From: Epiperipatus broadwayi
Lineage: Eukaryota; Onychophora; Udeonychophora; Euonychophora; Peripatidae
Reading direction: 5' to 3'
Length of the DNA: 64,000 bases
Assembly: GCA_028023455.1 (NCBI GenBank)
Contig: JAQFVV010012394.1
Coordinates: 26,735,053 to 26,799,052, forward strand
Of this stretch, positions 47,015 through 60,374 are shown piece by piece (the first letter of the stretch is position 1; the number at the start of each line of letters is the position of its first letter). The notes under the pieces are model-generated. The model ran no database searches. It was given only the letters and a program-made list of their open reading frames with translations, and was not told the origin of the DNA. Position numbers and translations under genes: made by a program.

Positions 47015-47790
47015 ATGTTGGACTATTTCCATCATCTATCATTAAATGTTGAATGTCTATAAAATTTGAAACTTTAGTTAAACTTTTCAAATACAAACAA
47101 CTGTTAGCAATAACACACAAATAGGTTAATAGATTATTACAAAGTCTAAACTTGAAATGCTGAAAAACAAAAATTGCATCTATAAAATACCATGTGAATG
47201 TGGAAGAAAGTTATATTGATGAGGCCAGTAGCCTCATTGAACAGTGATTGAAAGAATATAAACCAATGGTTAAAAAAGAAAAATCTGATGTTTCTATAGT
47301 GGCATACCATGTATGTATATTGGATAGAGAAAAATAGGTGCAATGAAGAAAATTCAAAGAATCTGCTCATATGACAATGGCAAATAATCCTATATGTCAA
47401 TCCAATGTGGTAATACATAATGTCTGGAAGTCTCTAATTAGCCTTGCTCTTTGAAAAATCAGGAGTATTTGAGATTTCTACTGACTGTTGCCTTTGATGG
47501 AATAGCTATTGGTTAGAGTATTGCCTTAAAATTCAATATTCAAGAATTGAAAGATGTAAGTTTGACTCTTATGATAATATTGTCACTGATTAGGCCAGCA
47601 CCTGAAGATGAGTGGAGAATAATACAACTCAAAATATTGTGTAATCTACTAACCTGTGTTTTCTATTTCTGTTATTATTAACAGTTCTTTGTATTTGGAA
47701 ACGTTTAAATAAAATTTAAAATTTTCTAGACATTCAACATTTAATGACAGAGGAAAATAATCCAACATATTAGAACATCTAATATAAGTA
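47015..47790 (+). mobile_element. Penelope-like element fragment nested in the LINE
   Basis: Ends are ~100 bp inverted repeats: 47015-47115 (TATGTTGGACTATTTCCATC...CAACTGTTAGCAATAACA) against 47675-47785. Inside, 47150-47440 encodes LEMLKNKNCIYKIPCECGRK and LY, then SDVSIVAYHV, resembling the cysteine-containing GIY-YIG endonuclease linked to Penelope reverse transcriptases. The typical YIG and following residues are broken by stops. No reverse transcriptase is present. The left LINE half resumes after it at ~47790. The 90-residue minus frame here is a by-product. Confidence 0.7.
47500..47575 (+). repeat. tRNA-like A-box/B-box segment
   Basis: TAGCTATTGGTTAGAGTATTGCC looks like a tRNA D-arm (A box) and AAGTTTGACTCTTAT (47557-47571) like a T-arm (B box) ~45 bp later. 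It may be a tRNA-derived SINE piece or a chance fit inside the Penelope-like 3' region. Followed at 47602 by CTGAAGATGAGT...ACTCAAAA, a stem flanked by degraded hammerhead-like boxes. Confidence 0.4.
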
Positions 47791-48245
47791 TCTGTTATGC
47801 TTTGGCTTTGTGAATTATAAAAAGACTATTCTACAACCATTTCTACAATGATTAAATCATTGAATCATCTGATATAAACTGGAAATATCATATTCTGAAG
47901 AATATTGATTAAAATGCAATGGCAATGATGAGATTACATAATGATATTAAGAAGATTAACATGAAGAAGATGACTCTATATCTCCAAAACTTTATACAGC
48001 ACTTTTAACAATAAATATTTGAGAAATTTAAATGGGATTCTAAGGGGAAAATACATGGAGATTATTTAAATCACCTATATTGTGCAGGTGATGTAAGTCT
48101 TTTGCAAATAATGCTTCAGAGCTTCGGGAAATATTGCATAACATATCAGATAAAAGAGTACGATTAATGATAAATGTTAAAAAGTTTGAAGTAATGTTCA
48201 ATCGGTTCTCTCTGGCAAAAAAAAAAAATGGTAATAATGAATTAA
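47790..48245 (+). pseudogene. RTE-type LINE: reverse transcriptase, palm part
   Basis: Translation across breaks gives AMAMMRLHNDIKKINMKK (template-grip region before the usual G-RQGD block), then IFEKFKWDSKGKIHGDYLNH and LYCAGDVSLL, where the catalytic FADD box has become YCAGD, losing the aspartate pair. The tail has MLKSLK-like residues expected after motif D. Catalytically dead. Confidence 0.75.
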
Positions 48246-48369
48246 AATTAACAATTACAAATACTTTGATCAGATTATTAATACAGATGCAAATATAAAG
48301 GATGAAATTAATTTTAAAATTAAACTTGAAGTGTTTTTAGTAGAAATAGATTAATATTAATAGTAAATA

Positions 48370-48760
48370 TGCCTATGTGTCTGAAAAGGGTTTTAATAGA
48401 TGTGTTTTGCCAGTTCTTACATACGGATCTGAGACTTGGACATTTAACAGAAAAGTAATATAGAGACTTCAGATCACTTACCGAAGTATGAAGAGATGTA
48501 TTTTAGGGGTAACAAAATAAGATCAAAAATGAAATACATAGCTGAGAGAACAACTATCTATCATTGACATCATTTAAAAAATTGAAATGGAATTGTGCTG
48601 TAAAAGATTCAAAAGTAGACCAAATGTGAGATGAATAGATGCATTAAAGAAATTTGCTGGTGTAATGTAAAGAGAATCTTGGGATTGATAAACTGGATTA
48701 AATTTGGACTTTCATCTTACAGTGAATCGATAATGATTAAAGATAATGATGATACCGTTC
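48370..48760 (+). pseudogene. RTE-type LINE: C-terminal domain and 3' end
   Basis: CVLPVLTYGSETWTFNRK then RSMKRCILGVTK are the conserved C-terminal block of RTE-like ORF2. After that, DIIKKIEMELCCKRFKSRPN and KKFAGVM are collinear with 61130-61530 and 23740-23995. Ends near 48760. Same strand and order as the upstream parts, so one LINE of ~3.4 kb (including the 0.8 kb insertion). Confidence 0.75.
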
Positions 48761-49029
48761 GGAAAAACTGATTTACATAATGGTAAAAATGCGCTATAGA
48801 AAGAAAGCCAGAAGATATGTAGAAGGCCTTAATGTTGATGCAATAAACAAAATTTGAGTACAAATAATTATGAATTTGAATCTTTTTCATTAATTATAAG
48901 ATTTCTCACCCCACCCCTCTTATATTTTCGGTATAAAAATACTGAAAGATTGGCAAGCATATATGTATATTAAAATTAAAATTTTGTACAATATCGGTTT
49001 ATCAAGTAACGTTCAATTATAATGTTAAA
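48761..49029. other. Unassigned spacer between two LINE pieces
   Basis: Short AT-rich stretch, no feature. Confidence 0.4.
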
Positions 49030-49480
49030 TTTAGCCAATATACAATTGATCAGCTGGACCAATTCTGAACTACAAATCTAACAATAATGTAATTACCTAA
49101 TTATCATGGGAGATTGGAATGCCAGCATTGGGATAGACCAAACAGAAGACAGGAGGTAAGAAAATTTAGACATAGTATAATAAACTATTGTGAATAAAGA
49201 TTATGATTTTTTTTTTTATAGTGAGACAATTTTATTAAAACAAACACCCGATTGTAAATCCATTAAAATGCAGATATGTCTGGAAAAGCCCTAGTGGTGT
49301 GAATTGTTATCAAACTGATACGAAATCCACTGGTTATCCTGGAACAAACACAAGTTCAGATCTCAACAGTATAAGATTAAAACTAATAAGATGTATAATA
49401 TAAAGTAAACAAATAAGATGAAATCTAGAAAAGGTCCACCAGACATAAGCAGATTTTAGAGATACTGAGGAAACATATCC
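49030..49480 (+). pseudogene. Second LINE endonuclease-domain fragment
   Basis: YLIIMGDWNASIGIDQTEDR carries the catalytic GDWNA motif of LINE AP-endonucleases. About 200 bp later, PGTNTSSDLNSIRLKL matches the final SDH-containing block with H changed to N. The clade differs from the 45.3 kb copy (GDWNA rather than GDFNA). Frames are broken by stops. It sits in the same orientation as the previous LINE. Confidence 0.65.
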
Positions 49481-49904
49481 ATAGGATACTAATAGATATA
49501 AATTCAAACCAGGAGACAGTAAAAATAATTCTTTTTAAAACAAATAAGTTTTTAGACAGAACTAGAGAAAAAATAAGAAAATTGTATAATAGAATACGTT
49601 TTAAAAAAGATTCATGAATTCAGAGCAATGGGAAATTCTAACACTGAAGAAAGATAAAATGTAAGCAATTTAAAAATGATACTGATAAAGAGTAAATTGT
49701 CTACAAAAAATGGAGGGGGTGGGGGTATGGCATAAAATTAAAGAAAAATAGAAGAAAAACAAAATAGATCTACTACAGCATAAAGTTAAAGAATTTAATA
49801 GAAAGAAAATATCATATTAACCTATGTGCAACTATTATCAAATAATTATATATTTGTTAGAAGAAAAATCAAGAAAAATGGATAAAGATAAATAAGAGCT
49901 TGTT
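49481..49904. other. Unassigned, A-rich purine tracts
   Basis: Possibly more decayed LINE ORF (K/N-rich frames) but no motif is safe. A G-rich run lies at 49711-49724. Confidence 0.35.
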
Positions 49905-50458
49905 TGTTTTGTGTTTGGCTGAATTGCAGGTTTCAAACCCAAATCAACAGCAATATCAAAATAATGAGCTGGTCATGCCCAAATAACTGAACTCACTTCC
50001 AACTGCATATATTCTTGCCTCGTGAGTTCTAGTCAAGATTCTTCTGGCTGTACTGGTTAGCTTGCCTCGAGTCGGCCATGGTCATAGAAGCTTCCAGTCC
50101 TATCGTGGACTTGCCTCACTGCATAGTTATATTGGTAATGACTATAGTAGAAATACCTTCATGGTTGAAAGTGGTTTCAATAGAGAGCACATTCTGTTGT
50201 TCAGGATAGACAGACATTATCTCTCTCTGTATGTATAGCTTGCCTCCAAAAAGACTGACTATTTATTGCCAGATTCCCTACCTTACTGGCAGCAATCAAA
50301 TTCAGAGAGCAAATTGCCTAATGGCCCATACTAACCAGTGATAGGATTTTATACACATGTTTACACATTGGTCTACTTACATTTTACCCTTTGGCTATGT
50401 TTATACATTGATTAATGGCATTGAGTGCTCAGTCCGATTAGATAAGAAAGGAATCTGG
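49905..50458 (-). repeat. Solo LTR of second Gypsy family
   Basis: Reverse complement of 17490-18103: GGAATCTG at 50450, GAGTGCTCA, TATAAAA inverted at 50347-50353, CTGACTATTTATTGCC, GGACTTGCCTCACTGC and CTGAATTGCAGGTTTC at 49919-49934. No PBS array or gag follows on the minus strand, so it is a solo LTR or a truncated end. Confidence 0.7.
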
Positions 50459-53400
50459 ACTAGTCCACTTCTGAAGGCAAGGTCAGAAATGACAGTCTGC
50501 TTGATAGAAAAAATATCCTTTTTCTCAAATTAGGACCAAAAGGGTGAAAACAGACCTCATTTCTTCCTTCCATAGATCAGCTATGGAGAGTATCTTCTTG
50601 AAGTTATGGCGAATTAAAGCATATAGCAGATGATCGAAGATTGCGGCATATTTTCATTAAAAGTTTCAATCAGTCTTTGGAATGAATGCAATGCAAATGG
50701 ATTAAATGTTTTAACGATCATTACGACATTTAACTTTTACTGACACTTTTATTCGAATGTTATAAAAGTTTGTGTGAAATGGAAAATGGATAGTGATATA
50801 GTAGCAAAAATTACAACAATTTGGAAATTAATTTTAAATTTAGTTTTAGTCATAGTTCAGCGCTGCATTGTTACAGTGGCATAGTGGTGGATTCTGGAAC
50901 TTACTTCCGGTGCTCAAACTACGCACTCTCCAGCAATAAACCCATTATTTTATTCCACTACCTACCAACAGTGGACTCCAGTAATAGATTGATTAGTCTG
51001 ATTGCAGCGGCCTGACGTTCGCTATATGTATAGAACATAAAAGCATAGACTAAGTAAAATAATAAAATATATTCAGCCGTACATAATTTCATTGCAGACT
51101 AGTTAAAATCTAAATGTGATAGTAAGGCGGAGTTGAGTATAGTCTGCATTTTTTTACCAACTTCAATTTCGATATATGATACATCTATTTCTATATAAAA
51201 GTACACACAATCGTTTTAAATGCATTCTTACATGTGCGAATTATAAGCATACACATGTATAAAACATATGTTACATTTCTTGTCAGTTCTTGAATATCTG
51301 GTATATTAGTCGATTAATTCTCCGCACTTAACATCAACAACTAAGCAAACAAACTCTTCTAATACTTTAAAGATGAGTGAGAAGTTCCCCAAGAGAAGTT
51401 TCACATTATTAATATCAGGTTACAAAATATTGGCAAGTGTCAACTTTATATCCATTTCAAATACTTTGGATAAGTAAGTGGGAAAGTGTTGCTAATTCTA
51501 TGATTTTACAAATCAAAAACAATGTTGTTAAAAAATATTAACATGCTTAGATAAGCTTTTATAATAAATATGGGGGGGGGGGGTTACAAATAAATATTTA
51601 ACATTATATAGGTATATTAAGGTGTGTGTGTTGAATATAAATATATACACGTGATTCTTTAATGTTCTTTTGTTTCTTGTACTTCCCCCTCCTATATGGT
51701 CAAATTTCTTTCCTAATTTTTTTTCTAGCAAAAAAAATTGAGTACTGCCAGTGAGAGTATTGGATCATGACATGACCATTGCACCAATTTATGCAGGGCA
51801 TTTGAAAGAATAATTTGTTTTACTCCAGAAGCATTTATTATAAGATTGAGTAATCAACTGACACCAATAATAAATGTCCAATAATTACTTAAAATTTTAA
51901 AACATGGCGCTGGACGAAGTGAAGTGAAATTACTACTCTTAATGTAGATATTGAAAGTAAATCACGTGAAGCTTGTTTGATAGTTTTATAGTTCAAAGCT
52001 AAAACAAATGATTATTCGACTCCGTTGAGGTTATATACACAGCAACACACAGAATCCATGGTTTTAAGCTTCAGTTAAGATTAAAAAAAAATGTATGGAT
52101 AGTAAAATTATATGTTCACGTATGTTTATATTCACGTATTTGTGTTTGTTATAGTTCTGAAGAAAATTGCTGGGGCAATCGAAGCCATCATAGTGGGTTG
52201 TAAAAAAGCATTGTAAAAAGTAATAAAGAACCTAGATGATATTAATATTATATTAGATAGTAATAAACCACATATAGTAAGCAATTGTAATATTCCTATA
52301 AAGGTGTGTGTTCATAGTATATAACACGTTATGTATAAATATGCATACTTACAGCATAAACTCTTGGAATAAATTGTAGAAAATGAAAATATTTTTAATA
52401 GCTTTTCAAACTGTCTATAATTGAGATTGTGAATACGGGGGGGGGGTGACTGTAAGTTTGCTTACATCTGCAGTCAAGATTTGTTTATATTTCATTCATT
52501 GCAAATGACTTTATGAATTATAAATTGAGAAAGACACAAACAAAATTTTAAAACTAACAATGTGAATTGTATGTTCAAATTAAATTTCACTACGGTCACT
52601 CTTATTCAAATATCATTGCTATCCATTTTGATTTCTTATTGAAAAAAATTTTAAATTACAAAAATATTAAATGTTTGAGCAAAAAAAAAAAAAAATGAAA
52701 AAGTTCTAAAAGATTTCTTAAAAATAAAATATGGATAGAGAACAGAAAAGCTACTATAGAGATAATCTAATAACAGTTATTAATATATGATTTTTTGTGA
52801 CACGTTAACATAAAATCTAAGAAAGAAATTTATTACATATTTGTTTCCACATAGTTTATACAATGGAACTGCTTTTTCCATGGTATAAGGTTCCAAGACT
52901 CTTGTTTATAATACAAATCAATGAATAGTAAAGAAATCTACATACACAATAATATTTATAGACATTTTAATATATATAGGTACAAACTTAAAATCTGTGT
53001 TAAGTATATTTTTAATGCACAGCAAGAAGGTTATATAAACACTATGCACTTTAATAATCTATTGTTAAAAGTTCAAAACATCACAAATAATTAATAACAT
53101 GAGACAAATACAGATGTATTTAAACCATTTCTTTACAAATTTATTTAATGTCTTTTTGTCAAAAAAATAGTTTAAAATGTTAGAATCAAAACAAAAAGTG
53201 CCATATCTACAAACATTCTCTGTTCGTCTTATTTCTTTAAATCAATGATAGATAATTTTATAAAACTTGATAATCTTCAAAAGATTTTAAATACTTCAAA
53301 ATTAAAAAATTGTACTTATATCTTACCACAACTAATATTAATCCTGCTTTTTAAAAATATAATCATTGTGCTTTTAAAATTTATATAAAAAGAATGAAGA

Positions 53401-54721
53401 TTGTTTTGAGGAGTGGTGAATGTTTTTAAAAGCACATTCAGTAAATAATAAATTCATTCACCAACACATTAAAATAGGCGTACTTAAAGATAATCAGTTT
53501 CGACCCTACCTTATAGCAAAATTATTTTACTACATAATAGCAAGAATATATACAAAATTTGATTTACTATATTCAGTTTTCTTACAATGTCCATGTAACT
53601 AAATCATCTTTTTAATGCATAAAAATTATGACATTGAAGCTATCGTCTGACATTTGCTTCTCATCAATCCATATAATAAGCTTCCATTTTTTTCTTTAAC
53701 ATTATAATGTGAAACACAAAATTTTCTTGCCTATTCTGTGAATTTTTTAATTTCATCCTTAATTTTGAAAAAAAAAAACAACATTCTATATTCAAAGTTT
53801 TAATCTCTCATGGTTTTACTGCTCTCTACTTGAAAATTATTTATTTTCAGATGACCTTGTTATATTTCTAATTCCATTTTTCTGGTTCATGGCTAAAATT
53901 ATTAGGTATTATGTTCAGACACTTTTTAAAAAAATAAATACAGCATTTTCACTGCTAAGAGTTAAAAAAACAATTGAGAAAAATAAATTAATAATAAAAC
54001 ATTAGATATGAGATGGAGAACAAAAATTGACCTCGAAAATTTTTTTGCACATGTATGTTATGCACTAATAGTATGATTATAACATTTGTATTAATTGATC
54101 TAGCTATTTGTTTTTAAGCTTTATAGTAGAAATTATTTAAATTATGTTGTTGAAAAGATAAAGATACGGTTTTTAAATATAAAAAAATATTTTAATGTTT
54201 TATTTTATGATTCTTATTTTTGATAAAATATTATTAGCAATTATTAAGCAAAAATAATTTTATTTTGCTATACTAATATATGTTTACATTGATGTAACTA
54301 TTTTAATTTTTATTATTATAAAGAAAAATGTTTAGATTATATACATTATTAGAGCAATAAAAATAATCTTTTTATAAAATAAAAAAAATTAAAAAGATTT
54401 CATTGTTTTAATATATTTTCATTACTTTTAATGATGTTTTTAATAACAATTAAATGTAAAAATTAATTTTATTTTGCCAAAAACTATTTGATATTCTAGC
54501 CATTACATTTTTAGTATTATAATGAAAAATATTTAGGTTACATTATTAAACTGTACAGATAAATTGTTGTTTATTTTAATTTTAAAATTATTTCAATATT
54601 TTAATATATTTTCCTTATTTCCAACAATGTTTTTAATAATAATTAAGCTAAAAATAATTTGATTTTGTCAGATATTTTATATAAATAAAAAGCTACTTTC
54701 ACAAAATATTAATTATTAAAC
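50459..54721. other. Long unassigned AT-rich region
   Basis: No gene or full element recognised in ~4.3 kb. Noted: poly-G runs at 51571-51582 and 52437-52446; a stem CTGAAGA-AAATTGC-TGGG-GCAATC-GAAG at 52157-52184, shared with 60381-60407; and a poly-A run at 52680. The 64-codon frame at 50821 and others here have no support. Confidence 0.35.
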
Positions 54722-55260
54722 AAGGCAAAACTCTCCATACAGTAGTGCCACCCTGTGCCAACCAGAGTAATCAATGGATACCAGAAGGGTTGTGCATAAA
54801 ATCCCTATCTAGTGCTGTCAGTGAGAAACCTTGGATCTGAGAGCACTGCACCTAGATCTTAGAATGTAATGCAACCCTCTGTTGAACTGGGTTCAGACCC
54901 TAATGACTATATAAGCTATTGAGCTTGGATTGAAAATATTAATGTGTTTTCAATTTCATTGTCATAGTTTTGTAGTTAAGTAGAGATAAAAGATGGCTTC
55001 TGGAGGGCTGCATTAGATCCTAAGATCTAGGTGCAGTGCTCTCAGATCCAAGGCTCCTCACTGACGAAGGCCACAAGCCAGAAACTAGTCTGGGGATATT
55101 GGATGAGTAGGCACTAGATAGGGATTTTATGCTCAAGCCTTCTGGCATCCATTGATTACTCTGGTTGGCACAGGGTGGCACTACTGTATAAAGAGTTTTG
55201 CCTTGTTTAATAACAAATATGTGCTAGTATAAGAGATGGTGATCATGTGATGTTTAGTGG
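54722..55260. mobile_element. Hammerhead repeat palindrome (family of 35.6-37.1 kb)
   Basis: Left arm 54722-54880 and right arm ~55000-55205 are inverted copies: CAAGGCAAAACTCT..CATACAGTAGTGCCACCCTGTGCCAACCAGAGTAATCA against TGATTACTCTGGTTGGCACAGGGTGGCACTACTGTA...GCCTTG. The right arm has an intact ribozyme; the left arm lost ~70 bp including most of the ribozyme core. Both arms end in the same bases, so the element behaves as a unit with inverted ends. Confidence 0.75.
55055..55096 (+). ncRNA. Hammerhead ribozyme, best-preserved copy
   Basis: TCCTCA (55055-55060), CTGACGA (55061-55067), AGGCCACAAGCCA with GGC/GCC stem II, GAAA (55081-55084), AC-TA-GT stem III, C at 55090 in a GTC cleavage triplet, then TGGGGA (55091-55096) pairing with stem I (one G-U). 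All invariant bases are present. Known minimal hammerheads of Penelope-like elements and retrozymes share this short stem III. Activity is inferred. Confidence 0.72.
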
Positions 55261-57139
55261 TTTAAAATATTAATTATATAGTTTAAGTTGCAATATAGTT
55301 ATACTGAGTGTTTAATGTTATTAATTTAACATTTTGTTTATAAAACGTACATAAAGATGATGTATTATGTTTAACATAGTCTAATGTGTAATTTATACAA
55401 TATGTTCCATCCTTAAATTTAATAAAAGAGTATATCATTGAGAAAATAAACATAATATCTCTGATACTACATGCAACTAATTATTTTGTTTTGTAAAACC
55501 ACTTTGTTATCACATGACCAACAAGATATCACATGCCTTTCATTTATATATTGCTATTCATTAGCAAATTCCTCCATTCTTATTACTTTTGTACCACATG
55601 ATGTGGGCTTTGGTAATCAATATATGGCAGATAGATAAGGATTCATTAAGCCCAACCATCTGATATCTATTAATTATTGAAGCTTGCACTAGATGGCATA
55701 AAAGTAGTGAGAAGAATTTTTTTTATCTTATTCTTGATAAAACAATTATAATCACACCAAGAGATTTGATAACTCTGAAAAATGAAGCTAATAATTTGTA
55801 TTGGATGGAATAAAGAGGTAACTAAGACTTGCAAAACATTAATTGTAAGATTTGGCAATCATAATTTGAATCTTAAAAGGATATATGCTGTACAATGTGT
55901 ACAATGCATGAATCATACATTTTGCAGTACCTCTCTTTTTGCAAAAGAAGTAATGTAAAATAATATTCGATTGATTACCTACAATTGCATCATACAGCAA
56001 GTGGTCACAATATGAATTAGAAAATTAAAATTTTGTTTCTGCATTAACTTCAATTTTTATATACACATTTATTCAAATGATGGGTAAATGAATCAATGGA
56101 TTCTGAAATATTAGATACTACATTCTGATTATATAGTTCTGCAACTAATTTTTTTTTTAAAAAAATGAAAGTAAACTATTTTTCTTAGTGTTTTCATAAA
56201 ATAACTTCCACCAAGTAAATTTCTTATTTTGAAATAGGTTCAAACTCATTTTACTCTATATAAACTTGCTCTCTATCTCTTCAACTCTACTTTTTGTCAG
56301 CGAAACTATTCTTCTGTCTCAATCTTTACCACTACAACACTCAACAATTTTCCTAACACATTCATCACACTTTCTCTACAGTTATACTAATGTAAAATCT
56401 TTGTCTGATTGTTTTGCATATTCTGATACTTTCTCTTCTATCTTATTATCTGATTTTTACTCAACATTCGATTAAAAACTACTTTGATTCTTCTCACACT
56501 ACCACGTTACACAGAAAATGAATTCTATCTTAAAATACATTAGAGTTAAATTAGTTGATGAAAACTAAATGACAAATCCCATTAAACATCAACATAACCC
56601 AATTTCAGCTAAAGATTATATTCATATGAAAAAAAAACCCATTGAGTTACCATTCGATGTTTAAATATCAGTCTATGTTTAAATATCTACAGCATATAAG
56701 CACATGGAATTAAGGGATACTGCCAAAAGTAAAGTTTTCCTCTGTTATTTTGTTAACTGAGAACATTAAAATATACGATGGCGTGAGCAAGTAAACAAGT
56801 CAAGACTTCAAAAATGTATAGGCTTAAAACCTGCAGGTGGTTAACATGGAAATCATAATATTAATACACTGTTCAATTTAAAAAGATGATGATGATGATG
56901 TCAAGTTTGACTGACAATAAGAGATGCACATATAGTATTAAACAGAAATCATCACAAAATAAATAAAACCTTTTTCCACCTTTCAATTGCTAACAATAAC
57001 AAATTGATATATAAAATAGCAAACGTATTTTTTCTATTCCAGTTCTCTGACACTTTGTAAGTTTGGATAATTAATAAATACCAGATACATTATATTCCTA
57101 GAGGAAATATGCATTAAATCCAAAAAAAAATCAAAGTGC
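55261..57139. other. Unassigned AT-rich region
   Basis: A (GAT)n run lies at ~56886-56900. A frame at 56266-56475 is S/T/L-rich without features. No gene called. Confidence 0.35.
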
Positions 57140-57715
57140 TCCCAAAATTCTTCACTGATGAAAATTGTAAGCCCAAAGCTATTCTGATGATATGAATAGG
57201 ACAGCCCTGGATAGGAATTTATTAAATACTACCATCTAGATGACATATCTGAAATAAGAAAAACAGATTTGCTAATGATGTTTTGTCATAGTTATAACAA
57301 TCCTGGTCAAGAAAGAGAGATGTCTAATATTATTAAAAAACTAAGGATACCAAAATATATAGGTATTGAATTGGTGTTAGATCTACATAATTATGCAATA
57401 AAGTTGACTTAGATTCAATACAATGAGATGTTTTTGAATTTCAGGTTTATAGTTTGATAATAATAAAAAAAGAAGAAAAGATATCAACTGAAATAAAAGT
57501 GCAATGGATAGATTGAGATCTAAAAATTCCGACTGATAAAAGCTGTAAGCTAGAAATTAGTCTAGTAAAATAGATAAAACCGAATAGAGATTTGTTAAGC
57601 AGTATCATTCATTGATTACTGATTCTCACACTAGGTGGCAGAACTGGAATAGAAAAAATAGATTTGCTATTTTAAAAACAATACATAGGTAAAGATCATG
57701 TGATTTTTGTTGATA
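57140..57715 (+). repeat. Two old hammerhead-family relics
   Basis: 57160-57240 (CACTGATGAAAATTGTAAGCCCAAAGC...GGATAGGAATTTATTAAATACTACCATC) and 57515-57715 (CGACTGATAAAAGCTGTAAGCTAGAAATTAGTCTAG...AGAGATTTGTTAAGCAGTATCATTCATTGATTACT, then GATCATGTGAT) align with the landmarks of the 35.6-37.1 kb units but with mutated core boxes. A SINE-like ACATAATTATGCAATAAAGTTGACTTAGATTCAA lies between them (~57385-57420). Confidence 0.5.
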
Positions 57716-60374
57716 TTAAACCAATATGTTACTTTATTATATTATTTTAGTAAGATAATTACAATGCAATAATCATTCATATTTCAATAATTTTTTTGTT
57801 AATATAAGTAATTGAACATTTATATAAAAAAATTAAAAGGCAATTTAATATTATAATTAAGTAATCATAGACAATTCCCAGTAATGTTATAATTAATCAA
57901 GTTAGTATTAGTTTTGCTAAATATATATTACACTGTTAAATTAAATTATTATTCAGGTTTGAACAATAATTTATAAATCATTTTTCTTCAAATAGATGAA
58001 AGAAGATTAGCCCCTTCATTTTTCTTTTAAACAGAAGGGCAAAAAAGTAAAATTGGCTTACTGTTTGTTTTCATTTTGCTAAACTAATGTATTATTCACT
58101 TATTGAAAGGTATGATATATATATATAAAATATTGCCAATTCCACAAAAAGGATATCTTCCCCGTTCAAAAAAAAAGACAAAACTAAAAAATAAATATTA
58201 ATTTCTCAATTGTAAAAATTATTAATTACATGACACCACTAATTTTACATTTATTATATTATAAACATATTATAATGGATTATATGAAATGTCTTTCTTT
58301 AAACTTTATTACTATTAATATACTGACAATAAGAAATTATACGACTACAGAAAGTCATTCTCTGATATTGTTAACACTTTAACTTGATTTATAATTTATA
58401 TATTCATTTTATAAAGCCTTTAAATTTTAGCTACATTTTTCCTCAAGAGATGGAGCCAAAAAAAATTAAAACATTTATATGCTAGATTTTAAATTTATTT
58501 TTAATGGAAGCTACTTTTCTTCTGAAAGACATGCTTAATTCACTTTATTCTTTTTGTTATTATGCCATTTGATTAAAGAATTTCTAAATAAATATTTTTG
58601 GACTTTAATTATAATTTATATTTATTAATAATTCTTTTTTTTTAAGTTTTACATATAAAAATTCATTACAATACCAATAAAAATAAAAAAAACAGATTTA
58701 AATCTTTTTAGTTTGTACAAAAATACTTTAATACAATTTTTTAGCTTTTTATTTTAATTTTGAAATAAGTAATTATAATAATATTAAATAAATATAGCTT
58801 TTTTAAAAAAAAAACATTGAAAAAAAAAAAAACTAAATGTGAATGTATTTTCAAATACATTTTTTTTTTCAAGCCTGCATTGTTGATGCCAAATTATAAC
58901 TAAATTCATGCCATAATTTATTTTTTTATATATATTCAAATATTACAGATTTGCATATATTGGTTTTACATAAGTAAAAAATCTTCAAATAAAAGAAATT
59001 AAAAAAATATAATAAAGCAACTAAATTTTACAGGAAGACATTTTCAACTTTTTTATATAAGCACTACATATAGGTACCATTTAGTTACACTAAGTATTAC
59101 GTGTACAGCACATAATTTATAATAAAATAACTAGCATACTTTGAGGCTAGATGTATTAAATGAGTGGGTTTTTTTAAGATAGCAGCACTCATAGTTTTTC
59201 CACTTTAAATCATCTGCACAATTGTTAACATTATTTTCTCAGTATTCACACACATTTACATTATAAAATGAAATTAACATAATGTTGATAAATTATTTTT
59301 TAAAAATTCTGAAGATGTCAGTATTTTCCAATACTTAGTAAAGTTCAAAGTAATTTAGTCCTGCCTCCATGTGTTTAATTCAGCCTTCACATGTTTGATG
59401 GTTACAGTTCTTTGTTCTCTGCTTTGTGAAATTACTTCGAGAAAATGTTTGGAGTAGCAAAAAACTTGATTTTTTAAATAGTTTATTAAAGATTTTTGAT
59501 TAGTTTTATACAATAATTAGATAATAATTATTTAAAGCCAAAAGAATATATATATACACTTGGATTTTATTTGTATATATTTTATTTTTAAAAACAGGAA
59601 TAAATTTGATCGTTATGTTAAAAAAAGCCACAACTTGTACAATAGCTACGCTTTGTAAAACTAATCACTCGGAGCGTTTACGATATTCTAAGTATTATAA
59701 ATGCAATTTTAATATTCTATAGTAGAATTTTAAAATTAATCAAGGTTTCACATTTATTCATTCTCATTGTTAAAAATAAATTTCAGACAACAAAGATTTC
59801 ATTAATTTTCTCAAGGTTTACAGTCTCATTACATATTCACTATATTATTATATTTTTTTCAACATTTGCAACTTCTAATACTATTTTTTTAGATTTTTTT
59901 TCATTTGGAAACACATATTTTTAAGAAATCAAGTCCAATTTATTGAATTTTAATATGGATTAAAAGTTTAATAATAAAATCAAAGGTTTAACATTGACAA
60001 AAACTGCTATCAGGACTAAAATATTAATATTTATTTTGTCTGTCTTTTCTCTCTTGGACTTGGGGTGGCTATATTTATTTACAAAAGGCTAAGATGGGCA
60101 AATACTGCAAGTGGAATTTGATGTTCTGAAAAAATAGCTCTCAGCATAATTCTTGAACAAAAATGTTAAGTATATATTGCTGAAAAATTATCAACACTGT
60201 ATATATTTATGCATGCATAATTTAAAAATAGAACTAATATAGTATCACACAATTGATCATTGCTGTAAGTTCACAATGATTTTCTTATGTCATAGTAAGA
60301 ATTTAAAAGTTAATTGAAAACAAGTAAAAATTAATGTTATATTATCGTTATTTATATTTATATTCGTATATATT
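57716..60374. other. Long unassigned AT-rich region
   Basis: Many A/T homopolymers; nothing coding or repetitive that I can name in ~2.6 kb. Confidence 0.35.
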
